A DNA stretch of 64,000 nt. It comes from Epiperipatus broadwayi (lineage: Eukaryota; Onychophora; Udeonychophora; Euonychophora; Peripatidae). The translations under genes were made by a program, and so were the position numbers. The stretch is from NCBI GenBank assembly GCA_028023455.1, contig JAQFVV010000352.1:212501-276500 (forward strand), written 5' to 3'. The notes beneath the pieces are model-generated. The model saw only the letters and a program-made list of their open reading frames with translations, ran no database searches and was not told where the DNA came from. Of the stretch, positions 12,651 through 24,942 are shown piece after piece. Each line of letters opens with the position of its first letter. Positions within the stretch are counted from its first letter, which is position 1.

Positions 12651-13339
12651 CCATTACACTTTAACCATGAATACCCTGAGTAAATTTTTATTAATAAAAT
12701 GTTTTTATATGCTGTAAACCACTAAATTTTATAAAAGCACTGCCAGTCAGAAATAGCACATATATTAAAAATGAAAAAGAAAAGATATTAATAATTTTAA
12801 AATTGTAATTTTTTTTCTAAAAAAGTCAATAGGTTGCAATTAATATATGTTTTTTGTTAATATATATATTATGCTTTAATGTGTATAAGCTTGCACAGCG
12901 ATGTAAGTTTATGATTGTAAATGTGGTACATTACGATGAGTGCCCTTTGGGAATTTACTTTAGTGTAACCCTATTTAAGCATTTCAATCAATCATAAATA
13001 AGTTGGTGATATATATAATTGTGCTGCAAATATACACATATAAACCTATTATCTCTTAAAACATATTTACTTCAATGCAACCTTCCTAAATCAATAATGT
13101 GCTTGTCATGCTGTGTGTTTAAAAATGAAATGTAGAGAAAAGGGAACTATTGGTGGGAAGAAGTGTAAATGTAGATGGTTCATAGGAAAATGATAGTCAA
13201 CATTTTTCTTTTTTGTGTAGTCATTTTTGTAAAATTACTAACCGAATGTCTTTGTAAATTTTTGTTAATCATGTACTGTAATTACTAGCCCTAAGTACCA
13301 TTTTTTTTTTGTTTATATTTTTAAGCAAGTTTACCGATA
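12651..13339 (+). other. Non-coding segment before second full LTR-like copy
   Basis: AT-rich sequence without an open frame. The bases just before 13340 are not purine-rich, so the expected polypurine tract is missing. That is one reason to doubt that 8132-15254 is a single undisturbed element. Confidence 0.5.
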
Positions 13340-15249
13340 TGTAATGGGCACATACACCATTACATTATTTATTTTAAAAATTTAGACATTAAAAAGAAAA
13401 CTTTGCATATAATTTTTTTTTTAAGAAATAAAAAAATTGAAAGTTAAAAGTCATTTAAACTTTATATAAATAAAATTGTGCAGATGAAAAATTATTAGAA
13501 GAAAACTTTATTAAAAAAAGAAAAAGTTTTAAAACTAAATATTAAGAAAAAAGCTTGAAGGATTTAAAGATAAAAAGAATGTACAATAAATTAATTAATG
13601 CTATTGTAAAATGAAAATGATTATTTTAATTAGATTAAAATAAGCTAGCCCTTGGGCATTTCAAAATGTATAAGTAAAGGTCAGATAGGAGATAAAAACA
13701 ATAGAAACTAATAGCCAATAAAATAAATTCATCAGGAAATGGACCTCAACAAAAATACCATCACCATCTTCACGATGTAATGTACAATCAATGCAAATTT
13801 TTAATATAAAAGAAAAAGTTTGGAAATAAATTTTAGTGAAGAAACAGCTGGGAGATGATAGAGATGTGAAAGCAGAGGTGTGCTAGAGTTGATGGAGAAG
13901 GGATTAGAAAGATGTACTCTTCAATTCCTTCAGTTTTCCTAAAAAAAGGAAAGAAAGAGAAATGACCAATCATTTCCCTACATTATGGACCACAGGACAT
14001 TGGGGGAATTAATGCTGGATCCCAAACTGCCAGCAACTGATAAAGATGAACTTTTTTAAACCGAAATAACTTTATGAACTCTAATAAGCTTTAACTATAA
14101 TTCTAAATCTCCAGTATTTGAAAGGAATAAAAACGTTAATTCTAAAACTTGTTCCCTATTTAATATAAATAGAATCCTATCATACCAACATAAATTATTA
14201 TTAAAAATAATTTTATTTGATGTATTTTTTTAAAATCATTTCCATTTGTTTATTTATTTTGTTCTTTTAAGTTTTATTATGATTTTTGTTTTTTTGTTAA
14301 ACTAAACTTAATATATGCTAAATTTAAGTCGGGCATGAATGGTTGCATAGATTTATAAAGTTATATTAGTTCAATTAAGGGTGGGTAAATCTTAGGTTAT
14401 TTGTTTTGTAGTTAAATTGGGTCTGTGGACTGGATATATTGGTGTAATTAGTAAATGTAGCATGAGTTTAGCTACGTGCAGGATCACTTTATACACCACA
14501 CTCAGGTGAAATAATTCTTTCTTATTGATCATCAGAGTCGGATGGTATTCCCTGCTCCTTGGATCACCCTTTTGCCTATGGAATGGGATAGTAAGACATA
14601 TAACACAGTCCCTTCCTATTGAGTTTTATTTTATTGTTCTTCTTGCCAGACAGATGTAGTATTCCTGTACTGGATGAGAGTCTGTGTCTTCTATAACCAT
14701 GCTGTTCAGATGTGCATTCCTGACAGTATGGTATTTGTGCTACTCGTATTCATGCTGAATTGAATACATCGATGTATCAGATGTTGATGTTGGTTTGACT
14801 GCAAAATTTCAGCCTATGGTTAAATAAGGAATAGACTATTTTCTTTTCAAATGCAATCTATGTAGCCTATTCATACTCGACATTTTAATAAAATATTAAA
14901 TTCATCTGTGCAAACTTCAAAAATAAAAGTTAAAAATGTAAATTAAATGTTAAAGTAAAAGTTAGAATAAAATAATAATTCTAAATCTTATATATGTTTA
15001 AATAAATGTTTGTGTGTGTTATTACTGGCAGTGGCTTCTTTTATTTTTAATATTGAAAATATTTTTAAATAAGAATATATTTTATAAATCTCTGTGTCTC
15101 ACTTAACTAGTGGCATGGGCTAATAGTCAAAATATAAAATAAAGTGGGATCTTACATGCCTGCCTACTATATAAATTTTCTAGGTTCAAGTGGCCTAATG
15201 GTGCTCTGTAGTGCAGAAATGGTAAGACTTTATTGATCCATTCTGATCG

Positions 15250-15254
<5 letters not shown>
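13340..15254 (+). repeat. Long terminal repeat-like sequence, copy 2 (1.9 kb)
   Basis: A full-length match to 8132-10009. It starts TGTAATGGGCACA and ends GTTATA directly at a (TA)n tract. Differences from copy 1 are scattered substitutions and small indels, so the duplication is not recent. If it is a 3' LTR, the whole element is about 7.1 kb and non-autonomous. Confidence 0.7.

Positions 15255-15302
<48 letters not shown>
15251..15302. repeat. (TA)n microsatellite
   Basis: An uninterrupted (TA)n tract abuts the end of the second LTR-like copy. The first copy is also preceded by (TA)n, so the element may have inserted in a TA array. Confidence 0.9.
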
Positions 15303-16985
<1,683 letters not shown>

Positions 16986-17959
16986 ACTTTAATATAATAC
17001 AAGCAATATTCTCTCCATACAGTAGAGGTACTCTAAGCAAGACAGAGTAATCAATGGATGCCAGTAAAACTTGTGCATCAAATCCATATCTAGTGCCTAC
17101 TCATCCAATATCCCCAAACTAGTTTCTGGCTTATGACTTTCATCAGTGAGGAGCCTTGGATCCTTTCATATTATTTGCCATTTTATTTTCCAATCTTTTC
17201 ATATTATCTTCTATCAATTTCCTCATAAATTTCAATAGAGGTTGATACATTATATTTGTATCATTTGGTTCAAGATTAGTAACACAAGAAGGGGTTTTTT
17301 CTTCAGACCTCTCCATTTTATGAGACTCAAAATAAAATAAACATTTGACTCACTTATTATTGATGCTTCCAGTGTAGAACCATTTATCGAAATGGGGTTA
17401 TAATGTAATTCACTTATTTTATAATTATTTTCCTACAATCACATCTTTAACTTTAATATTACACTTAATTGGAATTAAATTGAATTAAACGGACCTTAGA
17501 TATATTTCAACACTACAAATCTCCATCAACCTACAATTCTAACATAAGTTCATATATAAAAAATATTTAATTAACTGCTAGACTATATACTTCACATAGC
17601 TTATGTGATTTTATTTGCCTACATAAATATGTAACTCCATAACGTATGTCAAAGACGTATACCAAATAACACCACCACTTAACATAATGCTATCACAGAT
17701 ATTTTATTAAATAATAGTATTATATTTTAATTTATAAAAAGTACATCATATAATTTATTGATGATCACTGATGAAACTAAAACATATACATAATCTTAAC
17801 AGTTAGAGATTTATTAAATTGAGAAACATCATTCAGGACTAGGTCATACTCATCACATATTAACAATACTCTCTGATTATCGCATGTGGTCAAAACAGTA
17901 ACCACTACTTTAACAATCAGGCTCGATGTTTATAGACATAAAAATCTAAATAGAAACCT
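16986..17959. other. AT-rich spacer without recognised gene
   Basis: It lies between the two tandem inverted copies of the dispersed repeat. I see no open frame, terminal repeat or RNA signal that I can support. Confidence 0.5.
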
Positions 17960-18618
17960 TTTTGTAGGCATCTCTATATGAATAATAAGAATACATACAT
18001 GAATATAATATTCAAATAAAAATATTACTATCTTAAAATCAACTAAGCTAGTGTGAAGTGGTAGATCTAAGGAAGGTCACAAAACGTTCCTGAAGGTAAT
18101 AACTTCCAGGGTCAACATTGACTAAACTAAATTTAAAATCCATAAGAAAAAATATTAATAGATAAATTTAGTTTCCATAACTAATAAATAGTTAATAATA
18201 TGATCTACGAAATCAATATGGAATTCGAATTATGTATTATGGCATAAATGATTTAGGATGTAGACGACTAAATGGATGATGAAAAGAAATGGTAGGCAAA
18301 GAGTGAGGAGAAGAGAAATAAAATGTGTTACATTCATGAATGATTATGATGATGATATAATAAGAGTCAATAAAGAGTGAATAAATTACAATAATGAGTT
18401 AAAGTGAAATGAGTTTTGAAAATATAAAAGAAAGAATGATTTTGATGAAATATAAGGATATTGTTCATGATTATGAATGAGATCCTGAACTAAAAAACTA
18501 AAGTTGTGTTATATTACAGTAAGATAAAAATAAAACAAAGTATGGATTGTAATCTTGACTAAACAAGAATATATAACTACAAAGTTAAAATAAGCTATAA
18601 GTTTTAAAAAATAGAGAA

Positions 18619-18626
18619 GAAATTTA
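18619..18626. repeat. 8-bp target-site duplication, left
   Basis: GAAATTTA immediately precedes the left terminal inverted repeat. The same eight bases occur at 20261-20268. The paralogous sequence near 16000 has this octamer once, which confirms the empty site. Confidence 0.85.
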
Positions 18627-20260
18627 GGTATTTGTAAAGTATTCACTGTACAGCCTGTGGTGGTACTGTTTCTGTGGAGAAACACAGAATAATATCACTT
18701 TTGCGGCCAAATCTTATGGTTAATACACGACTAGCGATTGTACTAGCTGCTTACAAGAGACAGTAAATGTAGTGCTTAGAATCCATGGCCAATTACTTCC
18801 ATGGTCCTAACCCCACAGTCTAAAATAACAACACTAGATGATCATCTAGTTTTCCGCTTATTTCATCACGGTGTTAATTCCTATGCATAAGGAGCAAATT
18901 TGTATTCTGGCTCGAATTTAATCTGAGAGTGTGTGCACTGGAATGTTTTGCAACTGCTTGTTTGTTGATGTTTATGATTTTCTGTATATTCTGACAGATC
19001 TTTTGGCCTACTAGTAATTTTTTTTATTAAGTGTCATAGCAATGGCCGGGATGTGAACCTGCAACCCGGGCAACTGCCTGCTAGTGCAAGGCAGTAGTGC
19101 AAGGCAGTTGTGCTGAACTCTCGATCACTGATGCAAGACGCCTACTAGTAATTATAAGCATATTCTTGAGATTTGTCCTAGCTTTTTTTGGTGTTTGTTG
19201 TTATTTGTAACCCCGAAAAAGTATGTCAATGTCTCTGTCAGACGATTGTAGTTGTTGGCGAAAAAGTACTGTTTTTGTCATGATTCAGATGAGAGTAACA
19301 AAAGAAAAACAAAATGGCTACTACATTATTGCAATTGGGGTATATCCCAAAAAAGCGAGAAAAAGATGACCGTCATACATCGTGAATAAAATTTATTTGA
19401 TTTAAAAAAATCTGTGTTTCGTTTGTGATTCTTTTGATCTGTAAGTCAATTAATTAACACCCAGCATGTCAGTGTTCAAAGGGTAAGGCTTTACAGCCAA
19501 GTGTGGCAGAGTTGGTTGGACACCTTTATATTCTCCTCAAATCAATCAACAACATGTTTCTTTTGGTTGGAAAAGAATCGACTCTCTTGATCGATATATT
19601 AGTCAAAATACCAAACAATTATTTTCATATATAAGCAAATACGGACATCTGAGGCAGAGTTTGTTGGATGGCTGTGATTTTTTTTGGTAAATCAATAAAC
19701 AGCAACCCGCATTTTTAACAATTTCAAAAAAAAAGTGTTGATTCTAATTTTAAATAACAAAAAAAAAGACGTCTGTTTAAAAAAAAAACCACTATATTAA
19801 AAGGCAAAAAAAAAGAAAAGAACATCATCTAAACCAAATTGTCTATATTTGAGATATTCCAAAAAAAGTTAAAACTGTCCCTTATACTTTTAAATGTATC
19901 AAATCCAAACCAAAAAAAAAAAAAAAAAAAGACGTTTGTAAAAAAAAAAAAAAACAATAGATTTGGAATAGAAATCCCCACCCCCCAAAAAGGCGTATGT
20001 CAATAATTACGTACTGTTGAGATCCAAAAAAGAGCCAATGTGTACATTATAGTCTTAAATTTATCAAATGAAAACCAAAAAAAAATAATTATGTCCAAAA
20101 AGAAACAAAAAACAATATATTAAAAAAAAAAAATACAGCCATATGTCAAAATATGATATATTAGAGAAAAAAACCTAGCGGCCCGGTAATGTTATATCAC
20201 TCTGTTTTTAACTAGAAACAGTGCCACCAAAGGCTGTACAGTGAATACTTTACAAATACC
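18627..20260. mobile_element. Non-autonomous DNA transposon, 1634 bp, 8-bp target duplication
   Basis: The terminal inverted repeats begin GGTATTTGTAAAGTATTCAC. The first 30 bases of the two ends are identical, and 45 of the first 47 match. Weaker pairing continues to about 80 bp, ending near gcggcc. The flanking octamer GAAATTTA is duplicated. There is no transposase frame. The interior holds A-rich sequence with degenerate repeats of roughly 150 bp (landmark ggcagagtt at about 19505 and 19654) and a SINE. An 8-bp duplication is used by hAT, P and Merlin families; the GG start would fit Merlin better than hAT, but the superfamily cannot be assigned from this alone. Confidence 0.88.
19020..19140 (-). 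mobile_element. tRNA-related SINE nested in the DNA transposon
   Basis: On the minus strand it opens with a tRNA-like A-box region (catcagtgatcgagagttca). About 60 bases later comes a B-box-like GGTTCACATCCCGG, then a short 3' tail ending in an A-rich run. The 13-bp sequence CCTACTAGTAATT flanks it on both sides (19007-19019 and 19141-19153), a good target-site duplication. Between the boxes the 13-mer tagtgcaaggcag (plus strand) occurs twice in tandem, lengthening the tRNA-like region. The length is about 120 bp. It is short for a SINE, so it could also be a retroposed tRNA pseudogene. Confidence 0.75.
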
Positions 20261-20268
20261 GAAATTTA
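20261..20268. repeat. 8-bp target-site duplication, right
   Basis: GAAATTTA directly follows the right terminal inverted repeat and matches the left copy at 18619-18626. Confidence 0.85.
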
Positions 20269-21545
20269 CATCATAGAATTACACAAACTTAAATAAACAT
20301 TAAAAATAAAAATGAGTGATAAAGGAAAAGCATAATAAATTACTTCAGACATAAAATTGACCATAAATTCAAAATTAGAATGATAACTAGTAATTTACTT
20401 TTTCAGTGTTCAAATAACTTAAATATTACTGCTTAAAAAGCTATACTTGGGTCAGTGACTTTGATATTATCACCACCAAAATTTAACAAACAAAGACAAT
20501 CCATAAAACAAAATAAAATTAATAACGAATATTTGGCAATCCCTATAAAGCTAAATTTGTGTTAAATGACAGTAAGATAAAAAAAAAAAACAATGTATGG
20601 ATTCTAAGCTGGACTAAACCAGAATATTTAACCACGAAGTTAAAATAAACTATAAGTTTAAAAATAAATAAAAAACTGCAGAAAAATTTGCATCTTAGAA
20701 TTACACAAATTCAATTAAACAATAAAAATAAACATGAGAGATAAAGGCAAAGAATAATAAATGACTTCAGACATAAAACATACCAATGGTATCAATGCTA
20801 ACTAGTAATTTACTTCATCAGGGTTAAAATAACTTAAATGTTATTAGTTTAAAAGATATACTTCCAACAATGACAGGGATTTTGCCACTATACAATCATA
20901 ACAAAGACAGTCCCTAAAACAAATTAGAATTAATGATAAATATTTTGCAATCCAAATACCAACAATAATATGAACTTCATTTTTTATGAAGTGCAAATAA
21001 GTTTTTAATAAAGCATACACAATAATTTACAAATTATCTTTTATGAAATTATCATGGGCAATGTGATCAAGATCAGTGAATGAGATATCTAATGATTCAC
21101 ATAAACAGGTTATTCCAAAAGCTAAATATTTAATCTTTAAACTATTATTTAGAATAACAAATGTATTTCAGGTCAACAGTCATTTAATCAATAAGTGATG
21201 AAGCTTTAGACACATTAAATGTAAGAGCTTAAAAAAATTTATTTTGATATGCTAACATAAAATAAAATACATTCTATTGACTGATGATGATTTTAAGACA
21301 ATAAGATAATGTGTTGAAAACAATAACAATAATAATATGGATGATGATTAGCAATAAAAATAGAGACAACTAAATATATTTTCAAACAACAATATTTATT
21401 TACACTATTTACAAATTTTAAGAATACACTAGGAACAATAAAGAAAAAATATAATCCTGGACAAATATGACAGAAATTTACAAATAACCAGATTTAACAA
21501 CATCATTTTATGATTACGGGAATATTTCTAATGATCCATTTGCTA

Positions 21546-22544
21546 CTTTAATATAATATAACCGTCATAAAATCAACTTGGACCTTTTCAAAACTAAATA
21601 AATTATTAGAATTTTAAAATATTCTCTCAAAAGGACATATGATAAGTAACAATCTACCAAAAAAATTACCTTTAACTAATATTATCCTTTATCACCATTT
21701 TGCTTAGTGCTATGTACAATCTATACCTGCAAATACATTGTTCAAAAATGATTCTACTGTTATCCATACCAAAGCAGTAAACATAGGAATATTATGTATA
21801 ATAAAACATAATACAAAGAGTGTACTTGCTTTTTTGATTATTATAATAAAACATACATATTCAAAGCTATAGTGAGGTTGAGTTAAGGCAGAGAATGAAC
21901 TAATCACCCTAAACCATCACCATCTCATAAACATACATAGTATGTAACACTGATGTCATTTCTGGAGCATCTGTAGCGACATTAGAAAAAAAGCAAAGTG
22001 GTGGTTAGTGCCTTATTTAATAACTAGTTCAATATACTACAAAATATGGCCTTAATTTGCTCAAATTTAATAATTATTATTAATAATTCACTCATGATGG
22101 TCGTTTTATATCATCACTCAGGGGAAAATAATAAGTTCACCTGATGTGAATGTGGCATGGATCTATTACATATTCCAAAATGTTATGTACCTATTGGTAT
22201 AACTATTTAGTATGACAACAGATAAATCTAGTGCTAATCTAACATACCATAAATATGTAAAGTTACTAGAAAAATGATATGGATTACTACTTGATAAATA
22301 AAATTTAAAATTACCAATTATCAATTTGAGAATGATCCGTAACTATAGTCATCATTAACTATTAATTAGTCATGTATTATACATATTAAAATATTATGTT
22401 GAATACACTTAAATTGACCAAGTTATATACTATTCATTTATCATTATTATTCAACAATTGTTTGCTTTTATCCTATGAAGTAAAATATCAAGAATAATCT
22501 TTAATAATTTATTTCCTGTGTTCATATTTTAATTATAAAAGAAA
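21546..22544. other. AT-rich spacer without recognised gene
   Basis: No supported gene. Short open frames here (for example 21710-21907 on the minus strand) have no recognisable motif. Confidence 0.5.
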
Positions 22545-22561
22545 TTTATAATAAATAAGAT

Positions 22562-22597
<36 letters not shown>

Positions 22598-22614
22598 ATC
22601 TTATTTATTATAAA
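22545..22614. repeat. 70-bp perfect palindrome around (TA)n
   Basis: The left arm begins tttataataaataagattg and the right arm is its exact reverse complement. The centre is a (TA)n tract. The left side continues into ordinary sequence while the right side soon enters another (TA)n tract (22621-22658). Confidence 0.9.
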
Positions 22615-22618
22615 CATC

Positions 22619-22658
<40 letters not shown>

Positions 22659-22662
<4 letters not shown>

Positions 22663-24133
22663 GATGTATAAAAGGCTTTCGATCAGAGTAAACAACATTT
22701 TAAAATTGTTATGGGAGACTTTAATGCTAGAATTGGTAGACAAATGAAAGATGAAAGTGTTGTAGGTAATTTTGGTTATGGTAATAGAAATGAGAGAGGA
22801 CATAGACTTGTGGAGTTTGCAGAAAAAGAAAAACCTTATATTATGAATTCATTTTTTGAGAAAAATGTTAAAAGGAAATGGACATGGAAGCATCCAAATG
22901 AAGGTACAGCAGAATTGGATTATATTTTGACTAACAGAAAATACATATTTCAAGATTGTAATGTTCTTAATAAATTTAACACAGGAAGTGATCATCGATT
23001 AGTAAGTTGTAAGTTACGTGTTAATGTAAAACTAGAAAGACAAAAATTATTAAGAAAAACAATATTTACAGTTGATATTCCTAATCTTCAGAAACATTCT
23101 AATGAATTTAAATTAGAACTTACAAATAGGTTTCAAGTGTTAGGAGATTTTGAACATGATACAGATTTGAATGAAATTAATATGAAAATAACTGATACAC
23201 TTTTAAAAACTGCAACAAACATAGCTGGTAGAAAAAAGCAGCAATTGACTAATAAAATTTCTACTGAGACTAGAGAATTTATGAAGAAAAAAAGGAATAT
23301 GAAGATATACAAAAGTGATGTATTAAAAAGAATTGAATATCTCGAATTTTGTAAAATGGTACGGAAAAGAGTTGAAAATGATATAAGAAAGTATAACTGT
23401 GAAATAGCAAGGAAAGCTGTAGAAGAAAATAAAAGTCTCAAAAATGTTAAACAACATTTTGGTATTGGTAGGAAATTTATATCTCCAATAAGAAAAAAAG
23501 ATGGAATTATTACTAAAAAGAGAGATGACATCATGAAATTAGTAGAAGATTTTTATCAAGAATTATATAGTAATAAAGAACAAGTACCTCCTGTATCTAT
23601 TACATCTTCCGAATTGCCCAGAATTTTAAATGAAGAAGTGAGACATGCCATTAAGTGTATGAAGAAAGGAAATGCTCCAGGAAATGATGGAATTATAATT
23701 GATATATTAAAAGAAGCAGGTGAAGAAATAGAAACAATTTTAGCAAAGTTATATACCAAATGTCTAAATGATAAAGATGTACCGGAAGATTGAAAGAATG
23801 CAGTAATAATATTAATATTTAAAAAAAGGTGATAAAGAAGATATTAGAAATAACAGACCTATCAGCCTTTTATCAGTTTTATATAAAATTTTTACCAAGA
23901 TAATTACAACTCGTCTACAGAGAACTTTGGATTTCCACCAACCAAGAGAACAAGCTGGATTTAAAAGTGGTTTTTGTACAATAGATCATATCCAGGTATT
24001 GAGAGAAGTCATAGAAAGGACAAACGAATATGAGTTGTCATTATGTTTTGGATTTGTAGATTATGAAAAGGCATTCGATTCTATACACATTTCTTCAGTA
24101 ATTAAAGCATTGGATCATCAAGGTATAGATACA
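22659..24133 (+). pseudogene. RTE LINE, copy 2, 5'- and 3'-truncated
   Basis: It is closely similar to the 5594-7070 part of copy 1, starting in mid-endonuclease right after (TA)n. The first codons are followed by TAA (22669-22671) where copy 1 has CAA. From 22711 the frame is open to 23793: GDFNARIG, the SDHRLV end of the endonuclease, the linker, and the start of the RT ([16 protein letters not shown]). It ends at a TGA where copy 1 has TGG. An A-run insertion near 23820 then shifts the frame. The next segment (to 24130) contains QAGFKSGF and [11 protein letters not shown]. Similarity to RTE stops at about 24127-24135, inside a stretch shared with the Penelope-like element. The catalytic RT aspartate pair is missing. 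Confidence 0.88.
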
Positions 24134-24350
24134 GGTCACACTATTGATTTTGATGAAGCTAAGGTTGTCTTCTTTGAGAGAAATGAAATCAAAAGAAGAA
24201 TTAAAGAGTCTTTATTATTGAAAATTTATTATTCTCAAGTAATTAACTTATTTAAGAGTTCTTTTAATATTAAGGGTGGATGGGAAGTGACTGGATTTGT
24301 GGGTTAGTTTTTAATAGTATATATAATGTGTGTTTTTTTTGTAGTTCTTT

Positions 24351-24394
24351 ACACTTGAGAAGTCTGCTTGTAGCAGTGAAACCTTAGGTTGTGT
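24351..24394 (+). ncRNA. Decayed hammerhead-ribozyme-like motif, upstream copy
   Basis: A 44-nt stretch can fold as a minimal type I hammerhead. Stem I is ACAC (24351-24354) with GUGU (24391-24394). Stem II is CUGC/GCAG with loop UUGUA. GAAA follows at 24378-24381, then a short stem III CC-UUA-GG with the A-U closing pair and U at the cleavage position. The core reads UUGAGAA where CUGANGA is required, so C3 and G8 are changed, and stem II carries a bulge. Penelope-like elements are known to carry hammerheads in their pseudo-LTRs, which is where this sits. With these core changes it is probably inactive. Confidence 0.55.
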
Positions 24395-24543
24395 TTTAAT
24401 ATTATTTTTATGCTGGTCTGGTTTAATTTTAGATTTGGGGTAGTTTTGATTTTATATTGACTAGTTTAGCTTTATGCTTGTAATGTTTACATTTTAATGA
24501 GTTTTTTGAGTTTAAGAGTAGTTTTGCTGATGTAGTGTAAATA

Positions 24544-24646
<103 letters not shown>

Positions 24647-24798
24647 GATATTTTATTATTGATATTTATTATTGACATTTTATTATTGATAGATTTATTT
24701 TTGTTTTTTGTTTTTAATTATTGGTATATTTGAATGTCATTTATGTATATTATGTTTGTTGTTTGAGTTTGGGTTTAAAGAGTGTATTTGTGTTTATT

Positions 24799-24801
24799 TA
24801 G

Positions 24802-24835
<34 letters not shown>

Positions 24836-24841
24836 CTATAG

Positions 24842-24902
<61 letters not shown>
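24799..24902. repeat. (TA)n array with a 40-bp palindrome
   Basis: tagttata at 24799 and tataacta ending at 24838 are inverted copies around (TA)n. A second tagttata followed by a longer (TA)n reaches 24902. It lies just upstream of the Penelope-like ORF. Confidence 0.85.
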
Positions 24903-24904
<2 letters not shown>

Positions 24905-24942
24905 TGTGTGTAGGTTTTATTGGGTTTTAATTTATAAGGGTA

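Larger units (their letters stand above)
17960..21545 (-). repeat. Inverted, diverged copy of the dispersed repeat, part B, interrupted
   Basis: It parallels 15360-16985, for example aaaatcaactaagctagtg at 18037 against aaaatcaactaggctagcg at 15441. It is split at 18626/20261 by the 1634-bp DNA transposon; the 15.3-17.0 kb copy shows the uninterrupted form. After the transposon, a roughly 400-bp part is present twice in tandem (about 20275-20530 and 20546-20975), both with the landmarks agaattacacaaa and aactagtaatttact. No gene is supported. Confidence 0.6.
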
